Source: a virus
Length of the DNA: 25,651 bases
Virus record (IMG/VR): IMGVR_UViG_3300044641_003378
Location: 1 to 25,651 of that record
Strand: one strand, 5' to 3'
Shown: one piece after another, positions 8,677 to 16,764 of the stretch
Position numbering within the stretch: the stretch's first letter is position 1
Layout of the letters: the number at the start of each line of letters is the position of its first letter
Notes under the pieces: generated by a model
What the model was told of the DNA's origin: nothing
What the model saw: the letters and a program-made list of their open reading frames with translations, nothing else
Database searches by the model: none
Position numbers and translations under genes: made by a program

Positions 8677-11291
8677 TATGTCTGTGTATTTATTTTACCT
8701 GCTAAATTAAAAATATTAGGCAATTGAATTTGACTATCAACAAGCAGAGAAGAACCAGTTTCTCCAGCAAATAATTTTAAATACTGTTTGTTCAAAGAAT
8801 TATACATTTGAAGTCTTTCATTATTATACAAAGTTCTATTATAAAATATAATATCAAAAAAATAAGTATCTAAAGTTCCCCCATCGTTTTTTAGTTCTAA
8901 AGTAGTATTGTTCAAATCGTTTATATATTTTAATTTATCAGGAAGACCATAAATACAATATCTTTTTCCGTTTACAAAAATTGCATATATGTTATTAGAT
9001 CTTTGAATATTTAAAATAAAAGGATAATAATTACCAGAACCATTTAACTGTTTAGAGATTTGAGAGTATGAACTAATTAAAGCCGGATCATTTGTAGCTT
9101 GATAAAAAGTGTTTTTATCTTTATTTGATATTACTCCATCATACAATAATGAAAAAAAGAAACTAAAAACATTATTTTCTTTCGAAAAAGCTTTATAAGC
9201 TGTATTTAAAAAAGGCCTCAAAAGAACATTTTTATTACTAACCTTATCAGACGAACTATACCAGTTTAACATTTTAAAAATTTGTTCTGCATACGACGCT
9301 CCTTTAAAACAACCAACTATAAATAAATCAAAATCAACACAATTAACAGACGAAGAAAATGATCCTTGTAAATATTTTGTATTTGGTAAAGACATAGCCT
9401 TATAGCCTAATCCTTCAAAATCTGCAATATATGTTCCATCTCCAGTCAAGCTTACTATAGTTGTTGACTGAGAATTTTTACCTATCCATTTTGGGTTGGT
9501 ATTTGATAAATCTGAATTATTACATCTAAAAATATAATCACCAACAACGGCATCGTTATAAAAATTAACTTTCAAACTTGAGTTTAAATATTTATTCACT
9601 AAATAGCCGCAAGAACTTGCCGCATTATTATTTATTTTTATAAATTTAGTTTGTAAGTCGGGAATAGTAAATATATTTTCTTGTACAGGTAAACCTGAAT
9701 CATAAACTACAATATCAGAGTTTACTGTAAATGAATTAGTTTTTACTGTGTATTTTATAATATTATCAACAGCGTCTTCTCCATACTGCGGATTAGGGGA
9801 GTACAATTTAACAACATCTTCTAGCGTAGTTCTTTGTGCAGATCTAACTGAAAAAAATGTATTTTGATTATTATTTGAGCCTCGTATCGGATATACTATG
9901 TTTCTTTCGATACCATCAGAACCTACTCCTATATAAGCATTTCCACCACCCAACATTCCAACTCCAGCTTTATTTCCACCACCACCAGCAGTTATTTGCG
10001 AAGACTCTTGAATAAAAATATTATAATTTATGTCCGTTCTGACAACCGTTTCATTACGAATAGAAATTTTATTATTTAAATTTAAAGAATTTCCGCCTTT
10101 TTTACTATCAGACATTCCATTAGAATCGGAATAAACAGAAGCGTCAAAAATAGGTTTTAGATTAGCTCGTTTTTCAGTATTAATAATAATATTTGCCAAA
10201 TCTCCACCTTTACCATGATTTCCAATAATAGATACTCTTTCAGGAATATATATATTTATATTCGTACCATTTGATGGATCACCAGTAAAGTTTTGAAAAA
10301 TACCATTTTTAAAATCTAAAGCATAATTGTTTTCATCACTAGAAGAAAAAACACTTCCAGCAGATAAATAAATATTTATTCCTGAATAAAAACTTAAATC
10401 AGAAGAGCCAGCATTAGAATCTAATATTTTTTGATATAAATTGTAATTTACATAATTTCCTTGCGTTACAATTACATCTAACATTTTCTTATAAAACCTT
10501 AAGTTTGGACGAGTAGCGGCGGCTCCTGAAAAACCATTAACCACTTCATTTGATAATTGATCATTTAAAGTATCAATACCAGAAGCAAAAATATTTATAC
10601 CAGAATTACCAACGCTATATGTGTATAAACGAGCATAATAATCTTGGTCTAAATCAATAGATGTAAAATCTTTGCTTGATATATTTTTTATTATTTTTTC
10701 GTCGGCATTGTAACCATAATATTTACCAAATCTAGGATTCTTATCTGTGTTTTCTGCAATATTAAAGCCCGTACTAAAAACTATATTTGTAAAAATATTA
10801 TTTTTAGAAATATCTAATTGATAACCTGTAAAAAAATAATTTTTTAAATTTCCTGTTCCAGTTGGTGGAGACCAAATAAAGTCATAATTTATCCAATTTG
10901 TTATATCATAATTTTTTAATGCAACTAAATTTCTTACATGTCCACCAGTATTATTTATTATTCTTGATCCAGTTATTTCTACAGTAATAACGCCACTTGG
11001 ATCTGGAGTCCCATCTTCTACCGATTCGCTATAAATTAAAAAATCACAAGTATTATCTATTGCGGACGCTACCTCTTCTGGTTTATATAAAACATTTACA
11101 ACCGCACTATCGCCATTATTTATTATTAATGAAGTATCAGAAATAGAGAATAATTGATCTGCATCGTTTTCTATCTTAAATGAATAAGAAACATCTGAAT
11201 TACCACTATTTATTATACTTATAGGCCAATGAATGCCAAAACCAGTCAAGCATTCACCAATGAATTTACCTGTTAAATTTACATATGTCAT
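8676..11291 (-). CDS. Multi-domain tail-tip adhesin-like protein
   Basis: I do not recognise the 871-residue protein as a whole, but its parts can be read. Residues 1-105 resemble an ASPM/SPD-2/Hydin-type immunoglobulin-like domain (ISIINSGNSDVSYSFKI, VLYKPEE). About 115-240 look fibronectin-III-like. Residues about 360-475 contain Gly-rich stretches (IIGNHGKGGDLANI, ITAGGGGNKAG, GMLGGGNAYIG), similar to polyglycine-rich phage adhesin segments. Residues about 618-855 form a LamG/concanavalin-like lectin domain (FDLFIVGCFKG, YPFILNIQRSNNIYAIFVNGKRY, DIIFYNRTLYNNER). It starts by ATGA overlap with the stop of the gpM-like gene and ends in a TAATG overlap with the gpL-like gene, so translation is probably coupled. 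Position inside the tip cassette and lectin fold suggest host-surface binding; this is inference. Confidence 0.8.
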   Translation of the reverse strand: MTYVNLTGKFIGECLTGFGIHWPISIINSGNSDVSYSFKIENDADQLFSISDTSLIINNGDSAVVNVLYKPEEVASAIDNTCDFLIYSESVEDGTPDPSGVITVEITGSRIINNTGGHVRNLVALKNYDITNWINYDFIWSPPTGTGNLKNYFFTGYQLDISKNNIFTNIVFSTGFNIAENTDKNPRFGKYYGYNADEKIIKNISSKDFTSIDLDQDYYARLYTYSVGNSGINIFASGIDTLNDQLSNEVVNGFSGAAATRPNLRFYKKMLDVIVTQGNYVNYNLYQKILDSNAGSSDLSFYSGINIYLSAGSVFSSSDENNYALDFKNGIFQNFTGDPSNGTNINIYIPERVSIIGNHGKGGDLANIIINTEKRANLKPIFDASVYSDSNGMSDSKKGGNSLNLNNKISIRNETVVRTDINYNIFIQESSQITAGGGGNKAGVGMLGGGNAYIGVGSDGIERNIVYPIRGSNNNQNTFFSVRSAQRTTLEDVVKLYSPNPQYGEDAVDNIIKYTVKTNSFTVNSDIVVYDSGLPVQENIFTIPDLQTKFIKINNNAASSCGYLVNKYLNSSLKVNFYNDAVVGDYIFRCNNSDLSNTNPKWIGKNSQSTTIVSLTGDGTYIADFEGLGYKAMSLPNTKYLQGSFSSSVNCVDFDLFIVGCFKGASYAEQIFKMLNWYSSSDKVSNKNVLLRPFLNTAYKAFSKENNVFSFFFSLLYDGVISNKDKNTFYQATNDPALISSYSQISKQLNGSGNYYPFILNIQRSNNIYAIFVNGKRYCIYGLPDKLKYINDLNNTTLELKNDGGTLDTYFFDIIFYNRTLYNNERLQMYNSLNKQYLKLFAGETGSSLLVDSQIQLPNIFNLAGKINTQT

Positions 11292-13294
11292 AGCGCTAAT
11301 AATGTATTAAAGAAAATGTCAGAATCGGTTTTGCCTTTAAATTCTATAAATTTTACAGATATATCGTGATTATTTTTAAATTTATATGTATGGTTCCATT
11401 CTGGACAATATACATCTATTAATTTATTATAAGGTTCTGGTAATCTCATTTCAAAGATTTTAAAACCAGCATTGGAATCTAAAAATTTTAAAATAGCTTC
11501 TGTTTCTTTATCGCTTCTATTATTATAATTGAAAGTAAACTCTAAAGATGTTTTATTGATACCATAATTTTCAAAAGCTGGTGCAGATACATCATATTCA
11601 GTTTTTATGAATTTAGGATTTATCGGAATGTCAAAATTTAAATCTGGTTTAAAATAAAAAGATCTTGTAAATAAACTATTTGCTCCAGTTGGATTTGTCG
11701 TATGAGTTACAAATGTATTGTCTACTCCAGTAAACCAATAATATCCTCTATCGCTAGAAGCGTTAGAATTGAAATAAACAACGTCATTGTAAAAATATCT
11801 TTTATTATTTTGAAATAAACTTGTTACATTCTCGCTAGTTACTAAAAATCCTTTATAATCTAAACTAGAATCATAGGCGGAAACACATTTTATTTCGACT
11901 TTATTTAAATTAGCTTCAACTGAATTATATTGTAAATCAGAAAAATAAATTTTAGCATTATTTTTATATGGAAAAAATAATTCCATATTTACGTTTTCAT
12001 ATGAGTCAGTAATTGCTTTAGGCGTATATTCAAAAGTGTTTTGAAAAAATCCTATTAAAGATTTTGCCTGTTTATCTGTTAAACCATCATAAGACAAATT
12101 AAATTCTGAATTAAGATTATTGATATTTGTTATTACATTTACTACATATCCATCACCATAATCAACTCTTTGAGCTTTAGTGCTAAAGGCGGCAGAACAA
12201 CCATAAGTTTTATTAAAAATAGAATCTATATTTCTAGTAAAATATTCAGATCCACTTATATTAATTGGAGAATAATTATAACTTGAAGCCGTGAAACTAT
12301 CTTTAGCTGCTATATATAAACCATCATCATTAGTAAAATGCTTTTCAAATAAATATTTTTCTATTGCTAATACATCATTATCAGTTGGAACTTTAGAAAA
12401 ACCTAGAATTTCATAATAAGAAATATTCGCAGCATCATAATTGTACAAATCATTATTAGACGAATGAGTGTTTCCCGCCAGCCCAAGTCTCAAACTTGTA
12501 GCTCCTGATGGAAAATACTGAGCGGAAGTGGTATTTAGAACTTCAAAACCATTATTCCTTACCCTTAAATTATTAGATGTATTATTTTTTATTACTGAAA
12601 GTATATTTTTATTTTTAATTAGCTTCGCAGATGAAAACGCAGAATTTAAAACATTAGGAGAATTTTCGGCGGCAGCATTCACATTTATAACAAATTGCTG
12701 TGATGATTTTGGAACGCTAGAGTTCCAACTATAAATTTCATTATTTCCAGAAACACCGATAAAACCATAAGATAATGCGCCCGTGTAAAAAGTATTTATT
12801 ATTGAAGATATATTTGGTTTAACGCTTTGACCATAATCTCCTCTTCTTAAATCTTCAAATTCATAAACTAAAAACCAGCAACGATCAGCATCTGAAAATC
12901 CTTTAAAATGTGTGTCTCCAGGATTAGTGCTTCCTGTCGTATATAGATCACTATATTGATATTTAGCAAGATTTGAAGAAAATGTTACTGAATTATTATT
13001 TTTATTATACGTTGGTTTTTTCCAAATTATGTTTTCAGTATTATGCAAATCTTGAGCTACTTCATGACCTGGAGCAGAATTATACCATTTATAAACTTTA
13101 CCAGAAACATCAAATTCTAAATTATTAAGATCATCAATATTGAACCAAGCAAATAATCCACTTAAGTTTCTAGGATCTTTAGCATCGCCCGTATAATATT
13201 CAAAATCTACCAAATCATATTTACTATAACTTGATGGAATATCAAAATTCTTTATTCCTGTAATTGAAAATTGCGTATCTAAAAATTTGCTCAT
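11288..13294 (-). CDS. Minor tail protein M-like, fused to N-terminal lectin-like domain
   Basis: The 668-residue protein has two halves. Residues about 40-325 form a LamG/concanavalin-like domain (LSGLFAWFNIDDLNNL, GKVYKWYNSAPG, ISYYEILGFSKV, IEKYLFEKHF). From about residue 364 there are two tandem segments of lambda gpM-like character: FSTKAQRVDYGDGYVVN with AKSLIGFFQN, and from about 540 FKPDLNFDIPINPKF, ETEAILKFLDSNAGFKIFEMRLPEPY, VYCPEWNHTYKFKN. The second copy is the clearer one. Lambda gpM is about one sixth of this length. The gene overlaps the 268-aa gene by ATGA and carries the only clear Shine-Dalgarno of the window (AAGGAG, 6 nt before the ATG). Likely a distal tail/tip component; the lectin half is an inferred surface-binding addition. 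Confidence 0.8.
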   Translation of the reverse strand: MSKFLDTQFSITGIKNFDIPSSYSKYDLVDFEYYTGDAKDPRNLSGLFAWFNIDDLNNLEFDVSGKVYKWYNSAPGHEVAQDLHNTENIIWKKPTYNKNNNSVTFSSNLAKYQYSDLYTTGSTNPGDTHFKGFSDADRCWFLVYEFEDLRRGDYGQSVKPNISSIINTFYTGALSYGFIGVSGNNEIYSWNSSVPKSSQQFVINVNAAAENSPNVLNSAFSSAKLIKNKNILSVIKNNTSNNLRVRNNGFEVLNTTSAQYFPSGATSLRLGLAGNTHSSNNDLYNYDAANISYYEILGFSKVPTDNDVLAIEKYLFEKHFTNDDGLYIAAKDSFTASSYNYSPINISGSEYFTRNIDSIFNKTYGCSAAFSTKAQRVDYGDGYVVNVITNINNLNSEFNLSYDGLTDKQAKSLIGFFQNTFEYTPKAITDSYENVNMELFFPYKNNAKIYFSDLQYNSVEANLNKVEIKCVSAYDSSLDYKGFLVTSENVTSLFQNNKRYFYNDVVYFNSNASSDRGYYWFTGVDNTFVTHTTNPTGANSLFTRSFYFKPDLNFDIPINPKFIKTEYDVSAPAFENYGINKTSLEFTFNYNNRSDKETEAILKFLDSNAGFKIFEMRLPEPYNKLIDVYCPEWNHTYKFKNNHDISVKFIEFKGKTDSDIFFNTLLAL

Positions 13295-14097
13295 AATGAA
13301 CTCCTTAACGGTGCCAAACGTTGCATCACAGATAATTTGCTTTGCAAAATCCCATTATTACTAACAGATAAACCTCTAGATTCTATTTTACCAGAAATGT
13401 TAAAATTATTTAATAATGTATTATTATAATCTTTTAAAAATAAATCACAATTAACATCTTTTCCTTCTATACTATTTACATTGTTTTGTTTAAAGAAATT
13501 TCCATCAACTGTTACGTTTTTTGTTTTATTTGTCTTCGCTACTCTAAAAGGAACTATTTCACCATTTTTAAAAAATGGAATTCTATTGCATTGTTCAGAA
13601 TATTGAAATCCAAATATTTCTGAAAAACCAAAAACATTTGTTAAATCACTAATATAAGATCTATTAGAATGAGATATCTGACTTAAACTTGCATTTCTTG
13701 TCGTATAGAAAGGTTTGAGATTATTTGTGCTATCTTTAGTATTAATTTGCCCATACCAATCAAATTCAACATTTAAAGAAATCGGGGAAAACTGAGACGC
13801 TTGGAAAGAAATGCTTTTTAAATAACAGTTATTTATTTCAACTCCCGCGAAAATAGCATTAATAGAATCTTCAGTAGAACTAGTTGGAACTAAATAACTT
13901 GGAAAAGATCCAGTTAAAAAAAATTCAGTGGTCAATGAACCAATAATAGTATCTTGAGGAGCGTATCTCAATAATGAACCATCAGATAATAATACTGGTT
14001 CTATATTAGTTTGAATCGAAATCTCAACAGAAGTAGAATAAAAAACATCGTTATTTATCCTAAAATCTAAATTTTCATATTTTATGAATTTGCTCAT
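13291..14097 (-). CDS. Tail protein, tube-like paralog B
   Basis: The 268-residue protein has no catalytic or membrane signature. It begins MSKFIKYENLDFRIN and is rich in beta-forming residues. Its order of elements resembles that of the 305-aa protein: 'SVEISIQTNIEPVL', 'GSLTTEFFLTG', then 'LKSISFQASQFSPISLNVEFDWYGQI', then 'FGFQYSEQCNRIPFF' and a C-terminal beta half ending 'NNGILQSKLSVMQRL'. This layout (inner strands with N.eP, an expressed turn, then a 'P.slnv.f...G' strand) resembles tail-tube or distal-tail proteins. Start and preceding stop share TAATG; its own stop overlaps the gpM-like start as ATGA. A structural role in the tail tip is likely; the fold is inferred. Confidence 0.65.
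   Translation of the reverse strand: MSKFIKYENLDFRINNDVFYSTSVEISIQTNIEPVLLSDGSLLRYAPQDTIIGSLTTEFFLTGSFPSYLVPTSSTEDSINAIFAGVEINNCYLKSISFQASQFSPISLNVEFDWYGQINTKDSTNNLKPFYTTRNASLSQISHSNRSYISDLTNVFGFSEIFGFQYSEQCNRIPFFKNGEIVPFRVAKTNKTKNVTVDGNFFKQNNVNSIEGKDVNCDLFLKDYNNTLLNNFNISGKIESRGLSVSNNGILQSKLSVMQRLAPLRSSL
13301..13306 (-). promoter_or_regulatory. Ribosome binding site of gpM-like gene
   Basis: On the minus strand AAGGAG ends 6 nt before the ATG at 13294. It lies inside the 3' end of the 268-aa gene and supports the chosen start. It is the only strong Shine-Dalgarno I find in front of the eleven starts examined. Confidence 0.75.
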
Positions 14098-15845
14098 TAA
14101 ACAATTGTATATTTCATTGAGCTTGTTAAAGTAACTGGATATGTCAATTCAGTATAATCGTCTTTAAATAATCTAAATTGCAATAACTGGCCAGAGTTAA
14201 ATAGTCCAAAAGTTGGAAATATTAATTGTGATACTTGATTTCCATACAATGTAAATGTTCCACTGCATTTAACGTTTGCCGTGTCTCCAGTTGTACCAAT
14301 ATTATTATAACCATTAACACTAGTTGTTGCTGGAGTTATCGCATAAAATTGAAAAATTACATTTTCTCCACTTATGTCATCTGATGTAAATGCCATTAAT
14401 CTTTCTAATTTTCCATTATACATAGAAACACCAAATGGAGAATTAGTATTGAAATTTCCACTAGATATTGTTGATGAACCATTAACCCCAAACGGATCTA
14501 TATAAATGTTTGCTGTTCCAGTCAATCTGCTGCTATAAACTTGAACAAACTGACCTTTGCAATAAGAATCATTTGTAGTGTATTTCCCATCGATATCAAA
14601 ATCTCCGACATTAGTCAATTTAGCCACAACGTTAGGGCTTGCTCCATAATATCCATTTTTTATAAATACAAAATCATCAGAACCTCCAAAAGTTGGATCA
14701 ACATAAATATTTCCTATTGACCATTTATCTGTATCTATAGCGGCATCATATCTAGAAAAAGTTAATAAAGAATTTCTTGGACCAGTATCTGCTCCACCTA
14801 AAGCCTTATTTGCAGCTATAATTACTTCACATGTTTTTGCAGTTCCAGTATTGCTGAAATGAGCTACTGTATTTAAAGCATCAGAAGTTATATCTAATTT
14901 ATATTGTGGACCCGTTGTTCCTACACCAAGCAATCCTTCACTACTATGATCGTATACAACATTATAAATACTTAATCCACCAGACGAAGGACCAAAAAAA
15001 GTTTTATTATTTACAACTCCAAAAAATCCAGAATCTACAGTATTTCCTAAACCTAAAACTGAAACATTAGTATTGCTTTCTAATTTAGTTGTTTGTCCTG
15101 CTCCGCTTACGGTAAGCGTAGCTGTTGGATTAGTAGTATTGATTCCAACTTTTGGATCAACTGAATCATTATCAACAAAAACAGCATCTGAACCTAATAT
15201 GACATTTCCTAAATTACTATAATTTAATAATAAAGGCTCATCTGAAGCGCTAGTTCTTATTTCTCCATCATATGGATCAAAAATAATTGAATTACCAGAA
15301 TTTTGAAATTCTACAAATTCTCCACTTACTAAAAATTTTTGAGTCAAAGATCCCGTAGTTCCATGCAAAGCACAATTTCCGCTTTGATCAAAAACCATTA
15401 AATTTGTAAAATTCGCTCCACCATCAACAGACGATTCTAAATATAATTTAGAGTCGTTTGATTTTTTTGCAAACTGATAGTAAACATTAGGATCAGATAT
15501 CGAAAAACTTATTTTTCTTCCAGAATTGATTGTTGATATTCTTATTTGCCCCGAACCATTAGAAGCTGATAAATTATCATTTACATCCAATGATACAAAT
15601 GGAGTTCTATCGTTTATTCCTACAAAAGCATTTGACCCGCTTACTGATAACCCATTAGATCCAGCACTTTCAAAAATAGTAAAACCACTGGTATTTTGAG
15701 CGGTAAAACCAGTAAAAGCTTTAGATAATTCATCTCTAGAAATCTTATATGTATTAGTAGATGTCGAATCTGTAATATAAAATATATCACTAGATACGAC
15801 GTTCGATGCTAAAATTTCTGTCAATGATGCTAATGGCGTACTCAT
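14097..15845 (-). CDS. Tail fibre-like protein with GINxTNPxxxLxVSG repeats
   Basis: The 582-residue protein opens with MSTPLASLTEILASNVVSSD and a short 'YKISRDELSKAF' anchor-like segment. It then has beta-repeat units of the type common in phage fibres: VGINDRTPFVSLDVND near residue 75, VGINTTNPTATLTVSG near 233 and LLGVGTTGPQYKLDITSD near 305. Fibres with these repeats often end in an S74 peptidase intramolecular chaperone; here the C-terminus (from about 430) is a beta-rich receptor-type domain with no S74 signature I can see. The gene sits 1 nt after the 305-aa gene and overlaps the 268-aa gene by TAATG, so it is inserted between the two tube-like genes. Trimeric fibre function is inferred from the repeats. 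Confidence 0.75.
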   Translation of the reverse strand: MSTPLASLTEILASNVVSSDIFYITDSTSTNTYKISRDELSKAFTGFTAQNTSGFTIFESAGSNGLSVSGSNAFVGINDRTPFVSLDVNDNLSASNGSGQIRISTINSGRKISFSISDPNVYYQFAKKSNDSKLYLESSVDGGANFTNLMVFDQSGNCALHGTTGSLTQKFLVSGEFVEFQNSGNSIIFDPYDGEIRTSASDEPLLLNYSNLGNVILGSDAVFVDNDSVDPKVGINTTNPTATLTVSGAGQTTKLESNTNVSVLGLGNTVDSGFFGVVNNKTFFGPSSGGLSIYNVVYDHSSEGLLGVGTTGPQYKLDITSDALNTVAHFSNTGTAKTCEVIIAANKALGGADTGPRNSLLTFSRYDAAIDTDKWSIGNIYVDPTFGGSDDFVFIKNGYYGASPNVVAKLTNVGDFDIDGKYTTNDSYCKGQFVQVYSSRLTGTANIYIDPFGVNGSSTISSGNFNTNSPFGVSMYNGKLERLMAFTSDDISGENVIFQFYAITPATTSVNGYNNIGTTGDTANVKCSGTFTLYGNQVSQLIFPTFGLFNSGQLLQFRLFKDDYTELTYPVTLTSSMKYTIV

Positions 15846-15846
15846 A

Positions 15847-16764
15847 TTAACTATTTAAATATCCTTTATAACTTAAATTTACACTTAAAACATCATCGGC
15901 TGACGAATTATAATTTTGAGACACTAATTTGACATTTGAAAATGTTTGTTTGAATAAAGAAATTCCATTAGAAGCTTCTAAAGCAAATAAGTCTAATTCA
16001 CCTAAAGTAAGATTTTTAAAAACTTTTCCACGAACTTCTATACTAAAACTATAATCAATATCATTATTCATCTGATCATATAATTTTTTGCTTTCATAAT
16101 CATCTACCTCCATTGTAAATAAAGCGTCTATTTCAATAGGTAATTCTAATAATATTTCATTAGGAATATATGCATAATTATCAGAAGGATAACTATATCC
16201 CGGCCCTGAAGCACTTACGCCTGATGGCTGCAATAAATAAATTGGCTTCTTTGGACAACTGATAGAATAATTAAATTGAGTTATTCTATTTGTAGAAGAA
16301 CCACTACAAGTTAAAATAATATCTTTAACTTGTGGAACGCTTATATATGGAGCGCCTAAATTACCAGAAGCAGAAGTACTCTTACCTATATCTCCAAATA
16401 CTTGTATATCTATTGACGTTTGTGGAATTTCTCCCACAGAACATTGCAAATTAAAATTATTAACGCATCCAGTCTTAAAACCAAATGATTTGCCAAAGTA
16501 ATTTATACTACCAGCAAAAATTCTAGCTTGTTTAGATATGCTTTCACCAGTATATTGTAAAAATGGTTCATTATATAATAAATATTTTTGAACATTAAAT
16601 GTGGCATTAGGCACATCAGCCATTATTTGTTTATTATATCCAACACCTATTGTATTAATTGGCCCATAATTTATAGAGTAATTTCCCTCTATAGATTGTA
16701 TACCAGAAATAGCATTACCATTGAGGTAAAAAATATTTTCGTAATTTAATGCGGCGTTTTTCAT
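15847..16764 (-). CDS. Tail protein, tube-like paralog A
   Basis: The 305-residue protein starts in a TAATG overlap with the tape measure stop. It has 'GIQSIEGNYSINYGPINTIGVGY', 'NATFNVQKYLLYNEPFLQYTGE', 'GFKTGCVNNFNLQCSVGEIPQTSIDIQVFGDIG' in its first half and 'VKDIILTCSG', 'NRITQFNYSISC', 'ELPIEIDALFTMEVDDYESKKLYD' and 'LSVNLSYKGYL' in its second (all read as parts of one beta-rich protein). The Ig/tube-like pattern of an N.nP strand followed by 'P.tsidi.v.G' recalls tail-tube and distal tail proteins, and the same order appears in the 268-aa product. Position right after the tape measure suits a tail completion or distal tail role. No enzyme motif is seen. Function is inferred. Confidence 0.7.
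   Translation of the reverse strand: MKNAALNYENIFYLNGNAISGIQSIEGNYSINYGPINTIGVGYNKQIMADVPNATFNVQKYLLYNEPFLQYTGESISKQARIFAGSINYFGKSFGFKTGCVNNFNLQCSVGEIPQTSIDIQVFGDIGKSTSASGNLGAPYISVPQVKDIILTCSGSSTNRITQFNYSISCPKKPIYLLQPSGVSASGPGYSYPSDNYAYIPNEILLELPIEIDALFTMEVDDYESKKLYDQMNNDIDYSFSIEVRGKVFKNLTLGELDLFALEASNGISLFKQTFSNVKLVSQNYNSSADDVLSVNLSYKGYLNS

Noticed and set aside
14097-14600. S74 intramolecular chaperone at the C-terminus of the 582-aa fibre
   Set aside because: The GINxTNP repeats raise the expectation, but I see no S74-like helical segment or Ser-Asp/Lys signature in the last 170 residues.
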